A stretch of 32,128 nucleotides of DNA from Pseudomonadota bacterium (GCA_002718155.1 PBDS01000021.1:41801-73928); one strand, 5' to 3'; counted from the first letter of the stretch, positions 8,427-17,364 are shown. The notes: a model not told the origin generated them from the letters alone. Numbers and translations: made by a program.

Positions 8427-9557
8427 ATGACGCTCAAACCCGATCTGCCGGATTTGCGGGTCAGTCCGATCGAGGAGATCCTCGAGGACTACCGGAACGG
8501 TAAGATGGTGATTCTGGTTGATGACGAGGACCGAGAGAATGAAGGAGATTTGGTCATTGCGGCGGGCTGTGTGACCGCTGACCACATTAACTTCATGGCA
8601 TCACATGGACGTGGTTTGATCTGTCTGACACTAACCGATGAGCGCTGCCAAAGACTCAATCTACCACTGATGGTCAGGGACAACGATTCCCGTTATTCGA
8701 CAAACTTCACTGTGTCTATTGAAGCGGCGCGCGGCGTTACTACCGGCATTTCGGCCGCTGATCGGGCGACGACAATCCTGTCGGCAGTCAGCGAGAATGC
8801 TACGGCCGACGATATCGTGACACCAGGTCACGTCTTTCCGGTCATGGCACAACCCGGCGGCGTATTGACCCGGGCCGGGCACACTGAAGCGGGAGTGGAT
8901 CTGGCTCGAATGTGCGGTTTTGAGCCTGCTAGCGTGATTTGCGAGATTCTGAACCCGGATGGCACCATGGCCCGCCTCCCAGATCTCGTCGAATTTGGAA
9001 ACAAACATCAGATCCGGATCGGCGCGATTGCCGATCTGATCCGCTATCGCCTCAAAAATGAACCGACAGTCTGGCGTGTCTCGGAGAATCTTATTGAGAC
9101 CCGACACGGTCAATTCCGTGCGGTGGTCTACGAAGATGCCGAGTTGCGACATGTTCACCTGGCGCTGGTTTCAGGAAATATGAAAACGGATCAACCGACG
9201 TTGGTTCGGGTTCAAAGCCATCGCGGCGTGTATGACATGCTGGCCGAAGCCAGGGATAGTGGACGCTGGACCGTCGACGCGGCCTTGCAGCAGATCGCTG
9301 CAAAAGGCCATGGTGTGCTCGTGCTCCTTGCCTATGCCGAGGATGCAGCAACACTGGAACGAAGACTTCGCGGTGAATCCAGTGATGATGGTGAGGGTCG
9401 GGAGTTGCGGATGCTGGGTGCCGGAAGTCAAATCCTGGCTGATCTAAATGTCGGTGATGTCATCGTTATGGGAACGCCCCGCCGGACACACGCATTGTCT
9501 GGGTTCGGATTAAGAGTGATCGAATACCTCAGCGACCCACCCCTAGTAAAGGGATGA
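8427..9557 (+). CDS. ribB: 3,4-dihydroxy-2-butanone 4-phosphate synthase (RibB) fused to a degenerate GTP cyclohydrolase II-like domain
   Basis: The N-terminal half (about 10-210) is a complete RibB, which makes the four-carbon unit of riboflavin from ribulose 5-phosphate: [11 protein letters not shown] (32-42), [17 protein letters not shown] and [11 protein letters not shown] (149-159). The C-terminal half (about 225-376) resembles RibA ([40 protein letters not shown]), but the stretch that should hold the three zinc cysteines (SLRCDCG-type) reads [16 protein letters not shown], and the RQEGRG loop is missing. It should therefore lack cyclohydrolase activity. This matches the RibBX variant described in Proteobacteria. 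It has 376 residues and a purine-rich Shine-Dalgarno. Its stop overlaps nusB (ATGA). A separate ribA must exist elsewhere. Confidence 0.93.
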   Translation: MTLKPDLPDLRVSPIEEILEDYRNGKMVILVDDEDRENEGDLVIAAGCVTADHINFMASHGRGLICLTLTDERCQRLNLPLMVRDNDSRYSTNFTVSIEAARGVTTGISAADRATTILSAVSENATADDIVTPGHVFPVMAQPGGVLTRAGHTEAGVDLARMCGFEPASVICEILNPDGTMARLPDLVEFGNKHQIRIGAIADLIRYRLKNEPTVWRVSENLIETRHGQFRAVVYEDAELRHVHLALVSGNMKTDQPTLVRVQSHRGVYDMLAEARDSGRWTVDAALQQIAAKGHGVLVLLAYAEDAATLERRLRGESSDDGEGRELRMLGAGSQILADLNVGDVIVMGTPRRTHALSGFGLRVIEYLSDPPLVKG

Positions 9558-9991
9558 GTTCGGGCAGCCGCCATCTGGCTCGTCGTAGCGCAGTGCAGGC
9601 GCTTTACCAGTGGGAATTGACCGGTCAGAGTGCTGCCGAGATCGAACCCGGATTTATCAGTGATGATGCATACTCTGGTGTGAATCGAGATTACTTCCTT
9701 CAACTGATTGAGAACATTCCGGGCAATTGCGCCTCTCTGGATGAGTGTCTGGGACCTTGTCTCTCTCGCGAGTTAGACTCATTGGATCCGGTAGAACGGT
9801 CGATTCTGCGCCTTGCGACTTATGAGCTGCTGCACGAGCCAAAGATCCCTCATAAGGTTGTTCTGAATGAGGCCGTCGAACTGTGCCGGATATTCGGGTC
9901 AGAGGAAGGCTACCGGTTTGTCAACGGGGTTCTTGATTGTTTGAGCAAGCAGATCCAGCAAGGCAAAGAATCCAGGCTACCGGCCGGCTAG
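9554..9991 (+). CDS. nusB: Transcription antitermination factor NusB
   Basis: NusB binds boxA RNA with S10 (NusE) in antitermination of rRNA operons. It has 145 residues (E. coli 139). The RNA-binding N-terminus SRHLARRSAVQALYQWELTG, the middle LDPVERSILRLATYELLH and the C-terminal KVVLNEAVELCRIFGSEEGYRFVNGVLD are all typical of the all-helical NusB fold. The start overlaps the ribB stop by four bases. In E. coli ribH lies directly upstream; here ribB does. thiL follows after five bases. Confidence 0.96.
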   Translation: MSSGSRHLARRSAVQALYQWELTGQSAAEIEPGFISDDAYSGVNRDYFLQLIENIPGNCASLDECLGPCLSRELDSLDPVERSILRLATYELLHEPKIPHKVVLNEAVELCRIFGSEEGYRFVNGVLDCLSKQIQQGKESRLPAG

Positions 9992-9996
9992 GCCCG

Positions 9997-10971
9997 ATGG
10001 ACGAATTCGAGATCATCGACCGTTACTTTCTACGCGGTTCATACCCGACGGGTGTGGTTGTAGGGATCAGCGATGATGGTGCCGTCATCGAAAACCCGGC
10101 GGGGGAGGAGACAGTGCTCGCCACCGACACGCTGGTTGAATCGGTCCATTTCCCGGTTGGTACCAATGCTCTCGACCTGGGTCACAAGAGCCTCGCGGTC
10201 AATCTGAGTGATCTTGCCGCAATGGGGGCGGTTCCCCGTTGGGCACTGTTGAACCTGGTCTTGCCACAAGCTGACGACGATTGGATCAGCCAATTCTCGC
10301 TAGGGTTTATGAGTCTTGCTGACGAATACGATGTTGTTCTCATTGGCGGTGATACTTGCAGGGGTCCATTGTGTATTACGGTCACGGTCGTTGGAACCCT
10401 GCCTGCCGGAACCGCCATCACAAGAGGTGGTGCCAGGCCGGGAGACCAGATCTGGATCAGTGGAAGCCTCGGCGATGCGTCGATCGGGCTTGGCATTGTC
10501 CAGGCGGGGGTCGATCCAGCTGATCCAGATGAGGTTTGGCTGATGAGGCGGCTGAATGCCCCACAACCGAGGGTTACCCTGGGCTGCTCGTTAAGAGGTC
10601 TCGCCAGTGCTGCGATTGATCTATCCGACGGATTACTAGCCGATCTTGGGCACATCCTGCACTACAGTGGTGGTCTCGGGGCGGTCCTGGAGGTTTCATT
10701 ACTGCCAGTGTCGCCGGCAGCGTTGGCTGTCTGTGGCCAGCGAGCCGCGCGGTCGTCAGCACTTGCGGGCGGGGACGATTATGAATTGTGTTTTACAGTG
10801 CCGAGGCGGCACGAAGCGGAGATAGAAGCACTGGAGAAGCAACAAGACCACCAGATAACAAAAATCGGTGAGGTCTGTGCTGATGAGGGCATACAGCTGA
10901 CCGGGCCGGATTCGAAACATTACAACGTGACTGGTGCAGGTCATCTCCACAATTGGCCGGATGGGGGCTGA
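9997..10971 (+). CDS. thiL: Thiamine-monophosphate kinase ThiL
   Basis: ThiL phosphorylates thiamine monophosphate to the active diphosphate. I use the ATG at 9997 (MDEFEIIDRYFLRG), which matches the family N-terminus; an earlier in-frame ATG lies inside nusB. It has 324 residues (E. coli 325). ATP and magnesium motifs: GISDDGAVI (23-31; the first position is usually GIGDD, so Ser25 is a mild variant), ATDTLVESVHF, KSLAVNLSDLAAMGA, LIGGDTCRGP and IDLSDGLLADLGH. Placed between nusB and pgpA as in E. coli. Confidence 0.96.
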   Translation: MDEFEIIDRYFLRGSYPTGVVVGISDDGAVIENPAGEETVLATDTLVESVHFPVGTNALDLGHKSLAVNLSDLAAMGAVPRWALLNLVLPQADDDWISQFSLGFMSLADEYDVVLIGGDTCRGPLCITVTVVGTLPAGTAITRGGARPGDQIWISGSLGDASIGLGIVQAGVDPADPDEVWLMRRLNAPQPRVTLGCSLRGLASAAIDLSDGLLADLGHILHYSGGLGAVLEVSLLPVSPAALAVCGQRAARSSALAGGDDYELCFTVPRRHEAEIEALEKQQDHQITKIGEVCADEGIQLTGPDSKHYNVTGAGHLHNWPDGG

Positions 10972-10974
10972 TCC

Positions 10975-11445
10975 ATGTACGGGCTGCACTTGTCGGTTGG
11001 CAGAGTCGCGGTGTTCACGGCCCAAGGGTTCGGTGTCGGTCGATCGCCAGTAGCACCCGGTACTTTCGGAACGCTGATCGGTTTGCCGTTGGTCTGGCTG
11101 CAGTCTTCATTCGATCCATTATTGGCTGTGATGTTTGCTGTTGCCTTCGGGTTATTTGCTGTGCCGGTTGCTGGCATGGCGGCCCGATATTTGAACAGCG
11201 ACGACGACGGATCGATCGTGATCGACGAGATTGCCGGCTATCTGGTGGCAATGATCGCGATACCACTGACACCCTGGAGCATCGTTGCAGGATTTGTGCT
11301 CTTCAGATGCTTCGATATTATCAAGCCGCCCCCGATAGGACTGTTGGAGCGAAAGATCAAGGGCGGGGCGGGGATCGTAGCTGACGATATTGCCGCTGGA
11401 ATTATGACCAACATCGTCCTTCAAGCCGGCATGTGGTGGCTGTGA
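10975..11445 (+). CDS. pgpA: Phosphatidylglycerophosphatase A PgpA
   Basis: PgpA removes the phosphate from phosphatidylglycerophosphate to make phosphatidylglycerol in the inner membrane. It has 156 residues. Conserved motifs are GFGVGRSPVAPGTFGT (18-33), DDGSIVIDEIAGYLVAM, FRCFDIIKPPPI and GGAGIVADDIAAG, interleaved with about four hydrophobic helices. It starts three bases after the thiL stop and is the last gene of the nrdR-rib-nusB-thiL run; the next 144 bases hold no gene. Confidence 0.95.
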   Translation: MYGLHLSVGRVAVFTAQGFGVGRSPVAPGTFGTLIGLPLVWLQSSFDPLLAVMFAVAFGLFAVPVAGMAARYLNSDDDGSIVIDEIAGYLVAMIAIPLTPWSIVAGFVLFRCFDIIKPPPIGLLERKIKGGAGIVADDIAAGIMTNIVLQAGMWWL

Positions 11446-11589
11446 TTTGCAGGCTAATCGATAATCAAGCTCAGTCTGGGTTCACTGGGGCATCTTTTTT
11501 GCCGGGATTGTGGCCGAGTTCCGGTCGCTGACACCTTACAATCGCGAATAAAGAAACAATTTGACCAGTGATGCACGGAGGTTTACAAA

Positions 11590-12075
11590 ATGCCGACATT
11601 TGATGTGGTGAGCCAGGTCGACTGGCACGAAGTAAGAAACGCGGTAGATCAGGTCAATCGTGAGGTCAGCAATCGTTTTGATTTCAAGGGCAGTGACGCC
11701 CGGGTAGAGCAGGCCGAGTCATTGTTGACAATCTACGCTGACGATGACTTCAAGATTGGCCAGATCACCGATATTCTAGACATGAGACTTGCCAAGCGTG
11801 GAATCGACGTCACTTGCCTACAACCCGATGAGGTTGTGGAACGGGGTGCGGGCAAGGTCCGACAGGAGATCAGGATTCGGCATGGCATAGAATCGGAGCT
11901 TGCCAAAACCCTGGTTAAGAAAATCAAAAAAGAAAAACTGAAGGTACAGGCCGCTGTCCAGGGAGACCAGTTACGGGTTTCCGGAAAAAAGCGGGATGAC
12001 CTGCAGGCAGTGATCGCGCTACTGAAGAACGAGGACATCGGATTGCCGCTACAGTACGTAAATTTCCGTGATTGA
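11590..12075 (+). CDS. yajQ: YajQ family nucleotide/cyclic-di-GMP-binding protein
   Basis: This is a small cytoplasmic protein of the YajQ/DUF520 family; some members bind cyclic di-GMP or nucleotides, but the role here is unproven. It has 161 residues (E. coli 163). Signatures: MPTFDVVSQVDWHEVRNAVDQ at the N-terminus, SNRFDFKGSDA, LTIYADDDFKIGQI, KKIKKEKLKVQAAVQGDQLRV and LPLQYVNFRD at the C-terminus. A strong Shine-Dalgarno (GGAGG, 11577-11581) sits 8 bases before the ATG. A TACAAT box at 11537-11542 could be the -10 of its own promoter, though no good -35 is seen. It converges on fdxA with a 42-base gap. Confidence 0.95.
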   Translation: MPTFDVVSQVDWHEVRNAVDQVNREVSNRFDFKGSDARVEQAESLLTIYADDDFKIGQITDILDMRLAKRGIDVTCLQPDEVVERGAGKVRQEIRIRHGIESELAKTLVKKIKKEKLKVQAAVQGDQLRVSGKKRDDLQAVIALLKNEDIGLPLQYVNFRD

Positions 12076-12117
12076 ATCCGGCGCCAGGCCCTGCCGGGGT
12101 CACGATCAACGGCGTGG

Positions 12118-12441
12118 CTAGCGTTCCAAGTACTGCAGTTTGTCTTTAACGTCCCGCCATTCATCGGAATCAGGCAACGGATCTTTCATCTCGGTGATCA
12201 CTGGCCATTGCAGGGAAAGTTCGGCATTGAGTGCTAGAAAATTCTGCTGGTCCGCCGGTAGATCTTCTTCGGCGTAGATTGCATCCACCGGGCACTCGGG
12301 CTCGCACAGGCTGCAGTCGATACACTCCTCTGGATCGATGACCAGGAAGTTAGGTCCTTCGTGGAAGCAGTCGACTGGACACACCTCGACACAATCAGTC
12401 AGTTTGCAGCGTATGCATGAATCGACAACGACGTAGGTCAT
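12118..12441 (-). CDS. fdxA: Seven-iron ferredoxin FdxA
   Basis: This is a 107-residue electron carrier closely resembling Azotobacter vinelandii ferredoxin I (106). Nine cysteines are visible. By comparison C9, C17 and C50 should bind a [3Fe-4S] cluster, and C21, C40, C43 and C46 a [4Fe-4S] cluster; C12 and C25 are extra, as in that protein. Motifs are [19 protein letters not shown] and [22 protein letters not shown] lies 7 bases before the ATG. It is downstream of mutS on the same strand, an association also known in Pseudomonas, but a good promoter in the 120-base gap suggests separate transcription. Confidence 0.96.
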   Translation of the reverse strand: MTYVVVDSCIRCKLTDCVEVCPVDCFHEGPNFLVIDPEECIDCSLCEPECPVDAIYAEEDLPADQQNFLALNAELSLQWPVITEMKDPLPDSDEWRDVKDKLQYLER

Positions 12442-12483
12442 AATCTGGCTCCGGGTTGTGTCTGGGCGTCTGTTGGAGGGTTG

Positions 12484-12511
12484 ATTTTACTCCAGACCAG
12501 TAGCCTGTCGA
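12484..12511 (-). promoter_or_regulatory. Candidate sigma70 promoter for fdxA
   Basis: On the minus strand TCGACA (12511-12506, 5 of 6) and TAAAAT (12489-12484, 5 of 6) are separated by 16 bases. Transcription would start near 12477, giving a leader of about 36 bases that carries the fdxA Shine-Dalgarno. Spotted by eye, not scored. Confidence 0.5.
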
Positions 12512-12561
12512 CTGTCATTTTGGGAAAACAAGTGGGCCAGGGGAACTGGGCCGGCCGAGTA

Positions 12562-15147
12562 TCACTTTGACTCCCCGACCAGGCGCTGCAATTCGAACAA
12601 TAGTGCCAAGGCGTCGCGAGGGCTGATCGACTCGGCGTCCAGCCTCTGGAGCCGCTGGATGGCCTGTTTTTTGCCCGTCTCATCCTGGGCGGCGAAGATT
12701 GGCACCTGTTGGGGACGGTTTTTGTCACTGATTCGCTCGTAACGTTGCTCAAGTTCGAGCAATCGTTCCAGCGCATCAGTCAGTACCGACTCGGGTAGCC
12801 CAGCAAGTCTGGCAACCTGCAGACCGTAACTCCGACTGGCAGGACCTGGTTTTAGCTGGTATAGAAAGACAATGCCGTTGCCGTGTTCAACAGCATCGAG
12901 GTGAACGTTAACTATGCTGGGTGCCCGGGCAGGCAGGGCAGTCAGTTCAAAGTAATGCGTTGAGAACAAGGTAAAGCTATTAATCCTGTTTGCGAGATCA
13001 AGGGCGCACGATGAGGCGAGCGCCAGTCCATCAAAAGTGCTTGTCCCCCGGCCTATCTCGTCGACAAGGACGAGGCTTTCGGAGTTGGCGTTGCGCAGGA
13101 TATAGGCCATTTCGGTCATCTCGACCATGAATGTCGACCGGCCGCCGGCTAGATCGTCGGAGGCGCCGATACGGGTGAAGATCTGCCTGACCGGCCCTAC
13201 ACGGGCAGAATCGGCCGGAACAAAGCTGCCAGTGTGGGCCAAGAGTACGATCAGTGCGACCTGCCGCATATAAGTGCTTTTGCCACCCATGTTCGGGCCG
13301 GTGATCAGTAACATTCGATCGACTTCATCGAGCTTCAGATCATTGGCGATGAATGGTTCGGCCTGGCTGTGTTCTACCACTGGATGGCGGCCGCCAGTGA
13401 TTGTGAGTACCGGTTCTTCGACCAGTTCCGGACGACAGAAGTCCAGATCGCCCGCACGGCGGGCCAGATTGTCCAGAGCATCGGCTTCAGCAATTGCTCT
13501 GGCACCGGCCTGGAGTCGCGGAAGATCGGATTGGAAGCCTTGCAGAAGATCTTCGTACAGATACCGCTCACGGGCGAGCCCTCTTTCTCTGGCTCGGAGT
13601 ACTCTGTCTTCGTAGGTCTTGAGTTCCTCTGTGGTGTAGCGCTCTACGTTCTTCAATGTCTGGCGACGGTGGTAGGCGAGGGGGACGTGATCGGCCTGCG
13701 AACGGGGTACCTCGATGTAGTAGCCGTGGACCCGATTGAACTGAACTTTGAGTGAGCGGATGCCTGAATTGGCTTGTTCACGTTTTTCAATTTCCAGTAA
13801 AAGAGCGTTGTCATCAGATTGGAGGGTACGCAAATCGTCGAGCTCTGCGTCAAAGCCGGTCCGGATGACTCCCCCATCTCGTATCAATGGCGCCGGTTCC
13901 TCAGCGATAGAGCGTTCCAGGAGTTCGAGTATCTGCGGCTCGGGGTTCGAGGACCCGGCCAGCCGGGCCAGGCGTGCATTCCCCGTTGCCCGCAGTTGAT
14001 CACCCAGGTCAGGGAGTACGGCATAGGCCATCCGGAGTCGCACGAGATCTGCCGGTTTTGCGGTACCCATTGCGATTCTGGACAGAACTCGTTCGATATC
14101 GCCGATTTTTCTTAAGCATCGGAAAAGATCGTCTGTTTTGAGAGTTGACAGTGCCGTTAAAGCGTCATGCCGTTCTGTTAGTTCGTGGCGGTTGAGTGTT
14201 GGGCTGGTCAACCAACGGCGTAACTGTCTGCTGCCCATGCCAGTCGCGCATTCATCCAGAAGGTCGACAAGCGAGATCCCGCCGGGAGAGTTGCAGTTTT
14301 CTATCTCCAGGTTTCGCCGTGTGGCAGGGTCGATGATGATCTGGTCGCCAAAATTTGCAATGGTCAGCGAATTGATGTGGGGCAGGGTGGTGCCGCGCAG
14401 ATCCTGAACGTACTGGATCAGAGCACCTGCGGTTGCCGTGGCAGCAGGATGACCTGGGCAGCCAAAAGCGCTGAGATCACGGGTGCCCAGCAGCTCCTGT
14501 AATCGAGTACTGGCTCGGTCCAGATCGTAGTACCACGATGGGACAGTACGGGTCGGCAGGTTTGCGAACACTGGATAATCCGGGTCAACCGGGTCTTCCG
14601 GGTATAGCAGCTCAGCGGGTTGCAGACGCTCCAGTTCCTCACGTAATGCTTTGATGGTGGGTGGTTCCCGGGCTTCGAAACGACCGCTGGAGATTTCCAG
14701 TATTGCAATCGCGTAGTTCTCCTCTTTGATCCAGACAGCCGCAATGCTGTTCTCGCTTTTCTCATCCAGTAGATCTTCTTCAATCAGCGTACCGGGTGTG
14801 ACGACACGGACAACCTTGCGCTCCACCGGCCCTTTGCTCCTGGCCGGGTCACCGATCTGTTCACATATCGCAACCGGCTCCGACTGACGCACTAGTTTGG
14901 AAAGATACTGATCGACGCTGTGAACCGGTACACCAGCCATGGGTACCGGTTGCCCAGCAGACTTGCCACGCGCCGTCAAAGTGATGTCCAACAGCCGAGA
15001 TGCTTTCTCAGCATCTTCATAGAACAACTCGTAGAAATCACCCATCCGGTAAAACACCAATGTATCCGGGTGTGAAGACTTGATGCGCAGGTACTGCCGC
15101 ATCATAGGCGTATGAGAATCCAGGTCTTTGTCTGGAAGATGGGGCAT
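12562..15147 (-). CDS. mutS: DNA mismatch repair protein MutS
   Basis: MutS recognises mismatches and recruits MutL. It has 861 residues (E. coli 853). The mismatch-probing Phe-x-Glu is F38-Y-E40 in RMGDFYELF; clamp and lever regions follow; Walker [10 protein letters not shown] has Lys623; Walker B is [17 protein letters not shown]; the C-terminal helix-turn-helix is complete. I start at the ATG at 15147 ([16 protein letters not shown]) rather than an in-frame TTG two codons earlier. The suhB stop lies 10 bases upstream on the same strand, so mutS is likely co-transcribed with suhB, which is not the E. coli arrangement. Confidence 0.98.
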   Translation of the reverse strand: MPHLPDKDLDSHTPMMRQYLRIKSSHPDTLVFYRMGDFYELFYEDAEKASRLLDITLTARGKSAGQPVPMAGVPVHSVDQYLSKLVRQSEPVAICEQIGDPARSKGPVERKVVRVVTPGTLIEEDLLDEKSENSIAAVWIKEENYAIAILEISSGRFEAREPPTIKALREELERLQPAELLYPEDPVDPDYPVFANLPTRTVPSWYYDLDRASTRLQELLGTRDLSAFGCPGHPAATATAGALIQYVQDLRGTTLPHINSLTIANFGDQIIIDPATRRNLEIENCNSPGGISLVDLLDECATGMGSRQLRRWLTSPTLNRHELTERHDALTALSTLKTDDLFRCLRKIGDIERVLSRIAMGTAKPADLVRLRMAYAVLPDLGDQLRATGNARLARLAGSSNPEPQILELLERSIAEEPAPLIRDGGVIRTGFDAELDDLRTLQSDDNALLLEIEKREQANSGIRSLKVQFNRVHGYYIEVPRSQADHVPLAYHRRQTLKNVERYTTEELKTYEDRVLRARERGLARERYLYEDLLQGFQSDLPRLQAGARAIAEADALDNLARRAGDLDFCRPELVEEPVLTITGGRHPVVEHSQAEPFIANDLKLDEVDRMLLITGPNMGGKSTYMRQVALIVLLAHTGSFVPADSARVGPVRQIFTRIGASDDLAGGRSTFMVEMTEMAYILRNANSESLVLVDEIGRGTSTFDGLALASSCALDLANRINSFTLFSTHYFELTALPARAPSIVNVHLDAVEHGNGIVFLYQLKPGPASRSYGLQVARLAGLPESVLTDALERLLELEQRYERISDKNRPQQVPIFAAQDETGKKQAIQRLQRLDAESISPRDALALLFELQRLVGESK

Positions 15148-15156
15148 GGCCAATAA

Positions 15157-15939
15157 TCAGTTATGGTGTTTGGCTATTATTCGAAGTAGATCATTGAATA
15201 TCCGCGGATTAGCCGTGACCACATTGCCACTGTCGAGAAAGTCCTGACTCCCTGCGGGGTCGGATATCAACCCACCGGCTTCCCGGATGAGCAGTGCTCC
15301 CGCAGCCATGTCCCAGGGTTGTAGCCCGAACTCCCAGAAGCCATCCATCCGGCCTGCCGCGACATAGGCAAGGTCCAGGGCCGCTGATCCGGTCCGCCGG
15401 ATGCCAGCCGAGCGCCGAGTTAGGGTCCTGAAGGCCTTGACCCACTGATCGAGTCGATCGAGTTCCCTGAAAGGAAACCCCGTACCGAGCAGCGCCAGTT
15501 CCAGTAGGCCACAGTTGCTAACCCGAATTCGCCGATCATTCAACTGGGCGCCCTGGCCACGGCTCGAGGTAAAGAGCTCGTTTCGCAGCGGGTCATAGAT
15601 GACACCATGCTCGATTGTCGAGCCCTTGAGGACAGCGATAGAAACGGCAAACTGGGGGAAGCCGTGGATGAAATTAGTTGTTCCGTCTAATGGGTCGATC
15701 ACCCAGGTATATTCACCTCCTTCACGCCTGCCGCTCTCTTCAGCCACCACACCGTGTTCGGGGTAGGCCTTCAAAAGTATCTCCAGCGCAATCTCCTCGG
15801 CTTCCGTGTCTGCCTGACTGACGAAATCGTTTCGGCCTTTCTGGGTGACTTCGATGCGATCAAGCCGGTCGTAGTGCATTAAAATAATCCGTGCGGACTG
15901 ACGGGCAGCCCGCACAGCGGTGTTCAACATGGGGTGCAT
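15157..15939 (-). CDS. suhB: Inositol-1-monophosphatase family protein SuhB
   Basis: SuhB hydrolyses inositol phosphates in vitro; in E. coli it also binds the Nus complex and helps rRNA transcription. It has 260 residues (E. coli 267) and the same N-terminus, MHPMLNTAVRAARQSAR. Metal-binding motifs are EES (67-69), IDPLDGTTNF (81-90, with D82 and D85) and WDMAAGALLIREAGG near the C-terminus; QKGRNDFVSQAD is also typical. It is divergent from trmJ across 146 bases, as in E. coli, and mutS follows closely. Confidence 0.96.
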   Translation of the reverse strand: MHPMLNTAVRAARQSARIILMHYDRLDRIEVTQKGRNDFVSQADTEAEEIALEILLKAYPEHGVVAEESGRREGGEYTWVIDPLDGTTNFIHGFPQFAVSIAVLKGSTIEHGVIYDPLRNELFTSSRGQGAQLNDRRIRVSNCGLLELALLGTGFPFRELDRLDQWVKAFRTLTRRSAGIRRTGSAALDLAYVAAGRMDGFWEFGLQPWDMAAGALLIREAGGLISDPAGSQDFLDSGNVVTANPRIFNDLLRIIAKHHN

Positions 15940-16085
15940 CTGTATTTACTCTGTTAACGGTGAAAAGAAATGCCGGGTTTTACCCACCAGGCCCTGACGA
16001 CATCATCTGGGGTGCTGGGTGCTGCCTGTGTCACTGATAGTCTAACGGTGGAAGACTCATTGCTGAATGCGTTTATTCCTTGGTT

Positions 16086-16856
16086 ATGACGCTCGATAGT
16101 GTCAGAGTTATCCTGGTTCGTCCCACCCATCCCGGGAATATTGGTGCTGCGGCAAGAGCGATGGCCAATATGGGGCTCGAAAACCTGTACCTGGTTGGAC
16201 CTCGCACCTTTCCGTCACCGGAAGCATTGGCTCGGGCAGCAGGCGCGGAGTGGCTGTTGAGCACGGCAAGGGTCTGCGAGACCCTTGATGAGGCTGTTGC
16301 GGAATGTGGGCTGGTCATTGGCAGTTCAGCCCGCCATCGGACGGTACGTTGGCCAGTTCTGGAGCCTGAATCAGCTATGGCCTTAGCGTACAGAGCGAGC
16401 CAGAAGGGCAATGTTGCGCTGGTATTTGGGCAGGAAGCGAGTGGTTTGACTAATGAGGAGCTCGAGCGCTGTCAGGTCCATGTACGAATTCCAGTCAACC
16501 CGGCGTTTCCTTCGGTGAATCTGGCCGCAGCGGTTATCGTCCTGGCCTATGAGTTGAAGAAAGCTGAAGCACAGTGTGGGGGGTGCGACATTACCCTGGC
16601 GGCTACTGATTCTGCCGAAGCGGACGCCGAGTCATTTGCGACAGCAGAGAACGTGCAGAGGTTCTTTGTTCACCTCGAGACGGTGCTGAGAGAGATCGGA
16701 TTCCTCAAAAGCCCCTCGGAAAAGCTTCTCAGAAAGGTAAAAAGGATCTTTAGCCGCACGCCGCTGCTCGAAGATGACATCAATATCCTCCGTGGTGTGC
16801 TGAGCGCGGTCCAAGGTCATAAGGCACAGCCCAGAGGCAAGAGTCGGATTCGGTGA
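16086..16856 (+). CDS. trmJ: tRNA (cytidine/uridine-32-2'-O)-methyltransferase TrmJ
   Basis: TrmJ 2'-O-methylates nucleotide 32 of certain tRNAs. It is a SPOUT-fold enzyme of 256 residues (E. coli 246). Visible motifs are ILVRPTHPGNIGAAARAM (N-terminal), MGLENLYLVGP, and the knotted SAM site ALVFGQEASGLTNEEL followed by VNPAFPSVNLAAAV. The ATG at 16086 fits the family start better than the TTG two codons earlier. In many gammaproteobacteria isc genes follow it; here only iscA does. Confidence 0.95.
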   Translation: MTLDSVRVILVRPTHPGNIGAAARAMANMGLENLYLVGPRTFPSPEALARAAGAEWLLSTARVCETLDEAVAECGLVIGSSARHRTVRWPVLEPESAMALAYRASQKGNVALVFGQEASGLTNEELERCQVHVRIPVNPAFPSVNLAAAVIVLAYELKKAEAQCGGCDITLAATDSAEADAESFATAENVQRFFVHLETVLREIGFLKSPSEKLLRKVKRIFSRTPLLEDDINILRGVLSAVQGHKAQPRGKSRIR

Positions 16857-16870
16857 AGCCGCCCAGGATT

Positions 16871-16879
16871 TGGTAAAAT
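16871..16879 (+). promoter_or_regulatory. Candidate extended -10 promoter for iscA
   Basis: TGGTAAAAT is an extended -10 element (TGnTAAAAT, one mismatch to TATAAT). No good -35 lies at 17 bases, which extended -10 promoters tolerate. Transcription from near 16886 would give a leader of about 87 bases before the iscA ATG, so iscA could be expressed independently of trmJ. Confidence 0.4.
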
Positions 16880-16934
16880 GGTTGCCGCGAGAACGTTATC
16901 CAGGCAGATATTGACGGACCACGAGGCAGGGATT

Positions 16935-16982
16935 ATGGCGAGATCAGGCAGCACACCACGGGCACAAGGCCAATGGCGATAA
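16935..16982 (+). CDS. Possible 15-codon upstream ORF overlapping the iscA start
   Basis: An ATG at 16935 with GGCAGGG a few bases upstream opens a 15-residue frame (MARSGSTPRAQGQWR) whose TAA lies inside the iscA start region (iscA ATG at 16973). It has the better ribosome-binding sequence of the two starts. It might couple translation to iscA, or be chance; the peptide shows no recognisable feature. Confidence 0.2.
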   Translation: MARSGSTPRAQGQWR

Positions 16983-17299
16983 CACTCACCGAGGCAGCTG
17001 CTACCCGGGTGCGAACCTATCTGAATTCCAGAGGACGGGGCCAGGGACTGCGCCTGGGGGTCAAGACCACCGGGTGCTCAGGGCTCGCCTATGTTGTCGA
17101 TTTTGCAGACGAGGTAGGAGATGAGGACACGGTTTACTCGAGCCAGGGTATCAATGTTATTGTGGCAGGAGACAGCATCAAGTATCTTGATGGTACTGAA
17201 ATCGACTACCAGGAAGACGGCTTGTCGGCTGCCTTCAAGTTTCGAAACCCGAATGTCGCCGACGAGTGCGGCTGCGGCGAGAGTTTTACCGTCGACTAA
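16973..17299 (+). CDS. iscA: Iron-sulfur cluster assembly protein IscA
   Basis: This A-type carrier delivers iron or Fe-S clusters to target proteins. It has 108 residues and closely follows E. coli IscA (107): MAITLTEAAATRV, LRLGVKTTGCSGLAYV, YLDGTEIDY and NPNVADECGCGESF. The three ligand cysteines are C35, C99 and C101. The resemblance is to IscA rather than ErpA or SufA. It stands alone: no iscR, iscS, iscU, hscB, hscA or fdx flanks it, although it keeps the isc position after trmJ. A terminator lies 40 bases after its stop. Confidence 0.93.
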   Translation: MAITLTEAAATRVRTYLNSRGRGQGLRLGVKTTGCSGLAYVVDFADEVGDEDTVYSSQGINVIVAGDSIKYLDGTEIDYQEDGLSAAFKFRNPNVADECGCGESFTVD

Positions 17300-17339
17300 A
17301 ACCGGCTACACGGACGCAATTCCTGTAGCTTATATCGGA

Positions 17340-17364
17340 GGGCGCTGGTGCGCCCTTTTCTTTT
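17340..17364 (+). terminator. Rho-independent terminator after iscA, touching the mtaB start
   Basis: GGGCGC (17340-17345), loop TGGT and GCGCCC (17350-17355) form a perfect 6-base-pair stem, followed directly by TTTTCTTTT (17356-17364). It fits the end of the iscA transcript. Only three bases separate the T tract from the mtaB ATG. Confidence 0.8.

Noticed and set aside
12076-12117. CCGGC/GCCGG inverted repeat between convergent yajQ and fdxA
   Set aside because: Short stem with a long loop and no T tract on either strand.
13369-13755. Plus-strand ORFs inside mutS
   Set aside because: Antisense to conserved MutS sequence, with no independent start signals.
16857-16972. Remnant of iscR, or a tRNA, between trmJ and iscA
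   Set aside because: No reading frame resembling IscR and no cloverleaf or T-loop sequence could be found.
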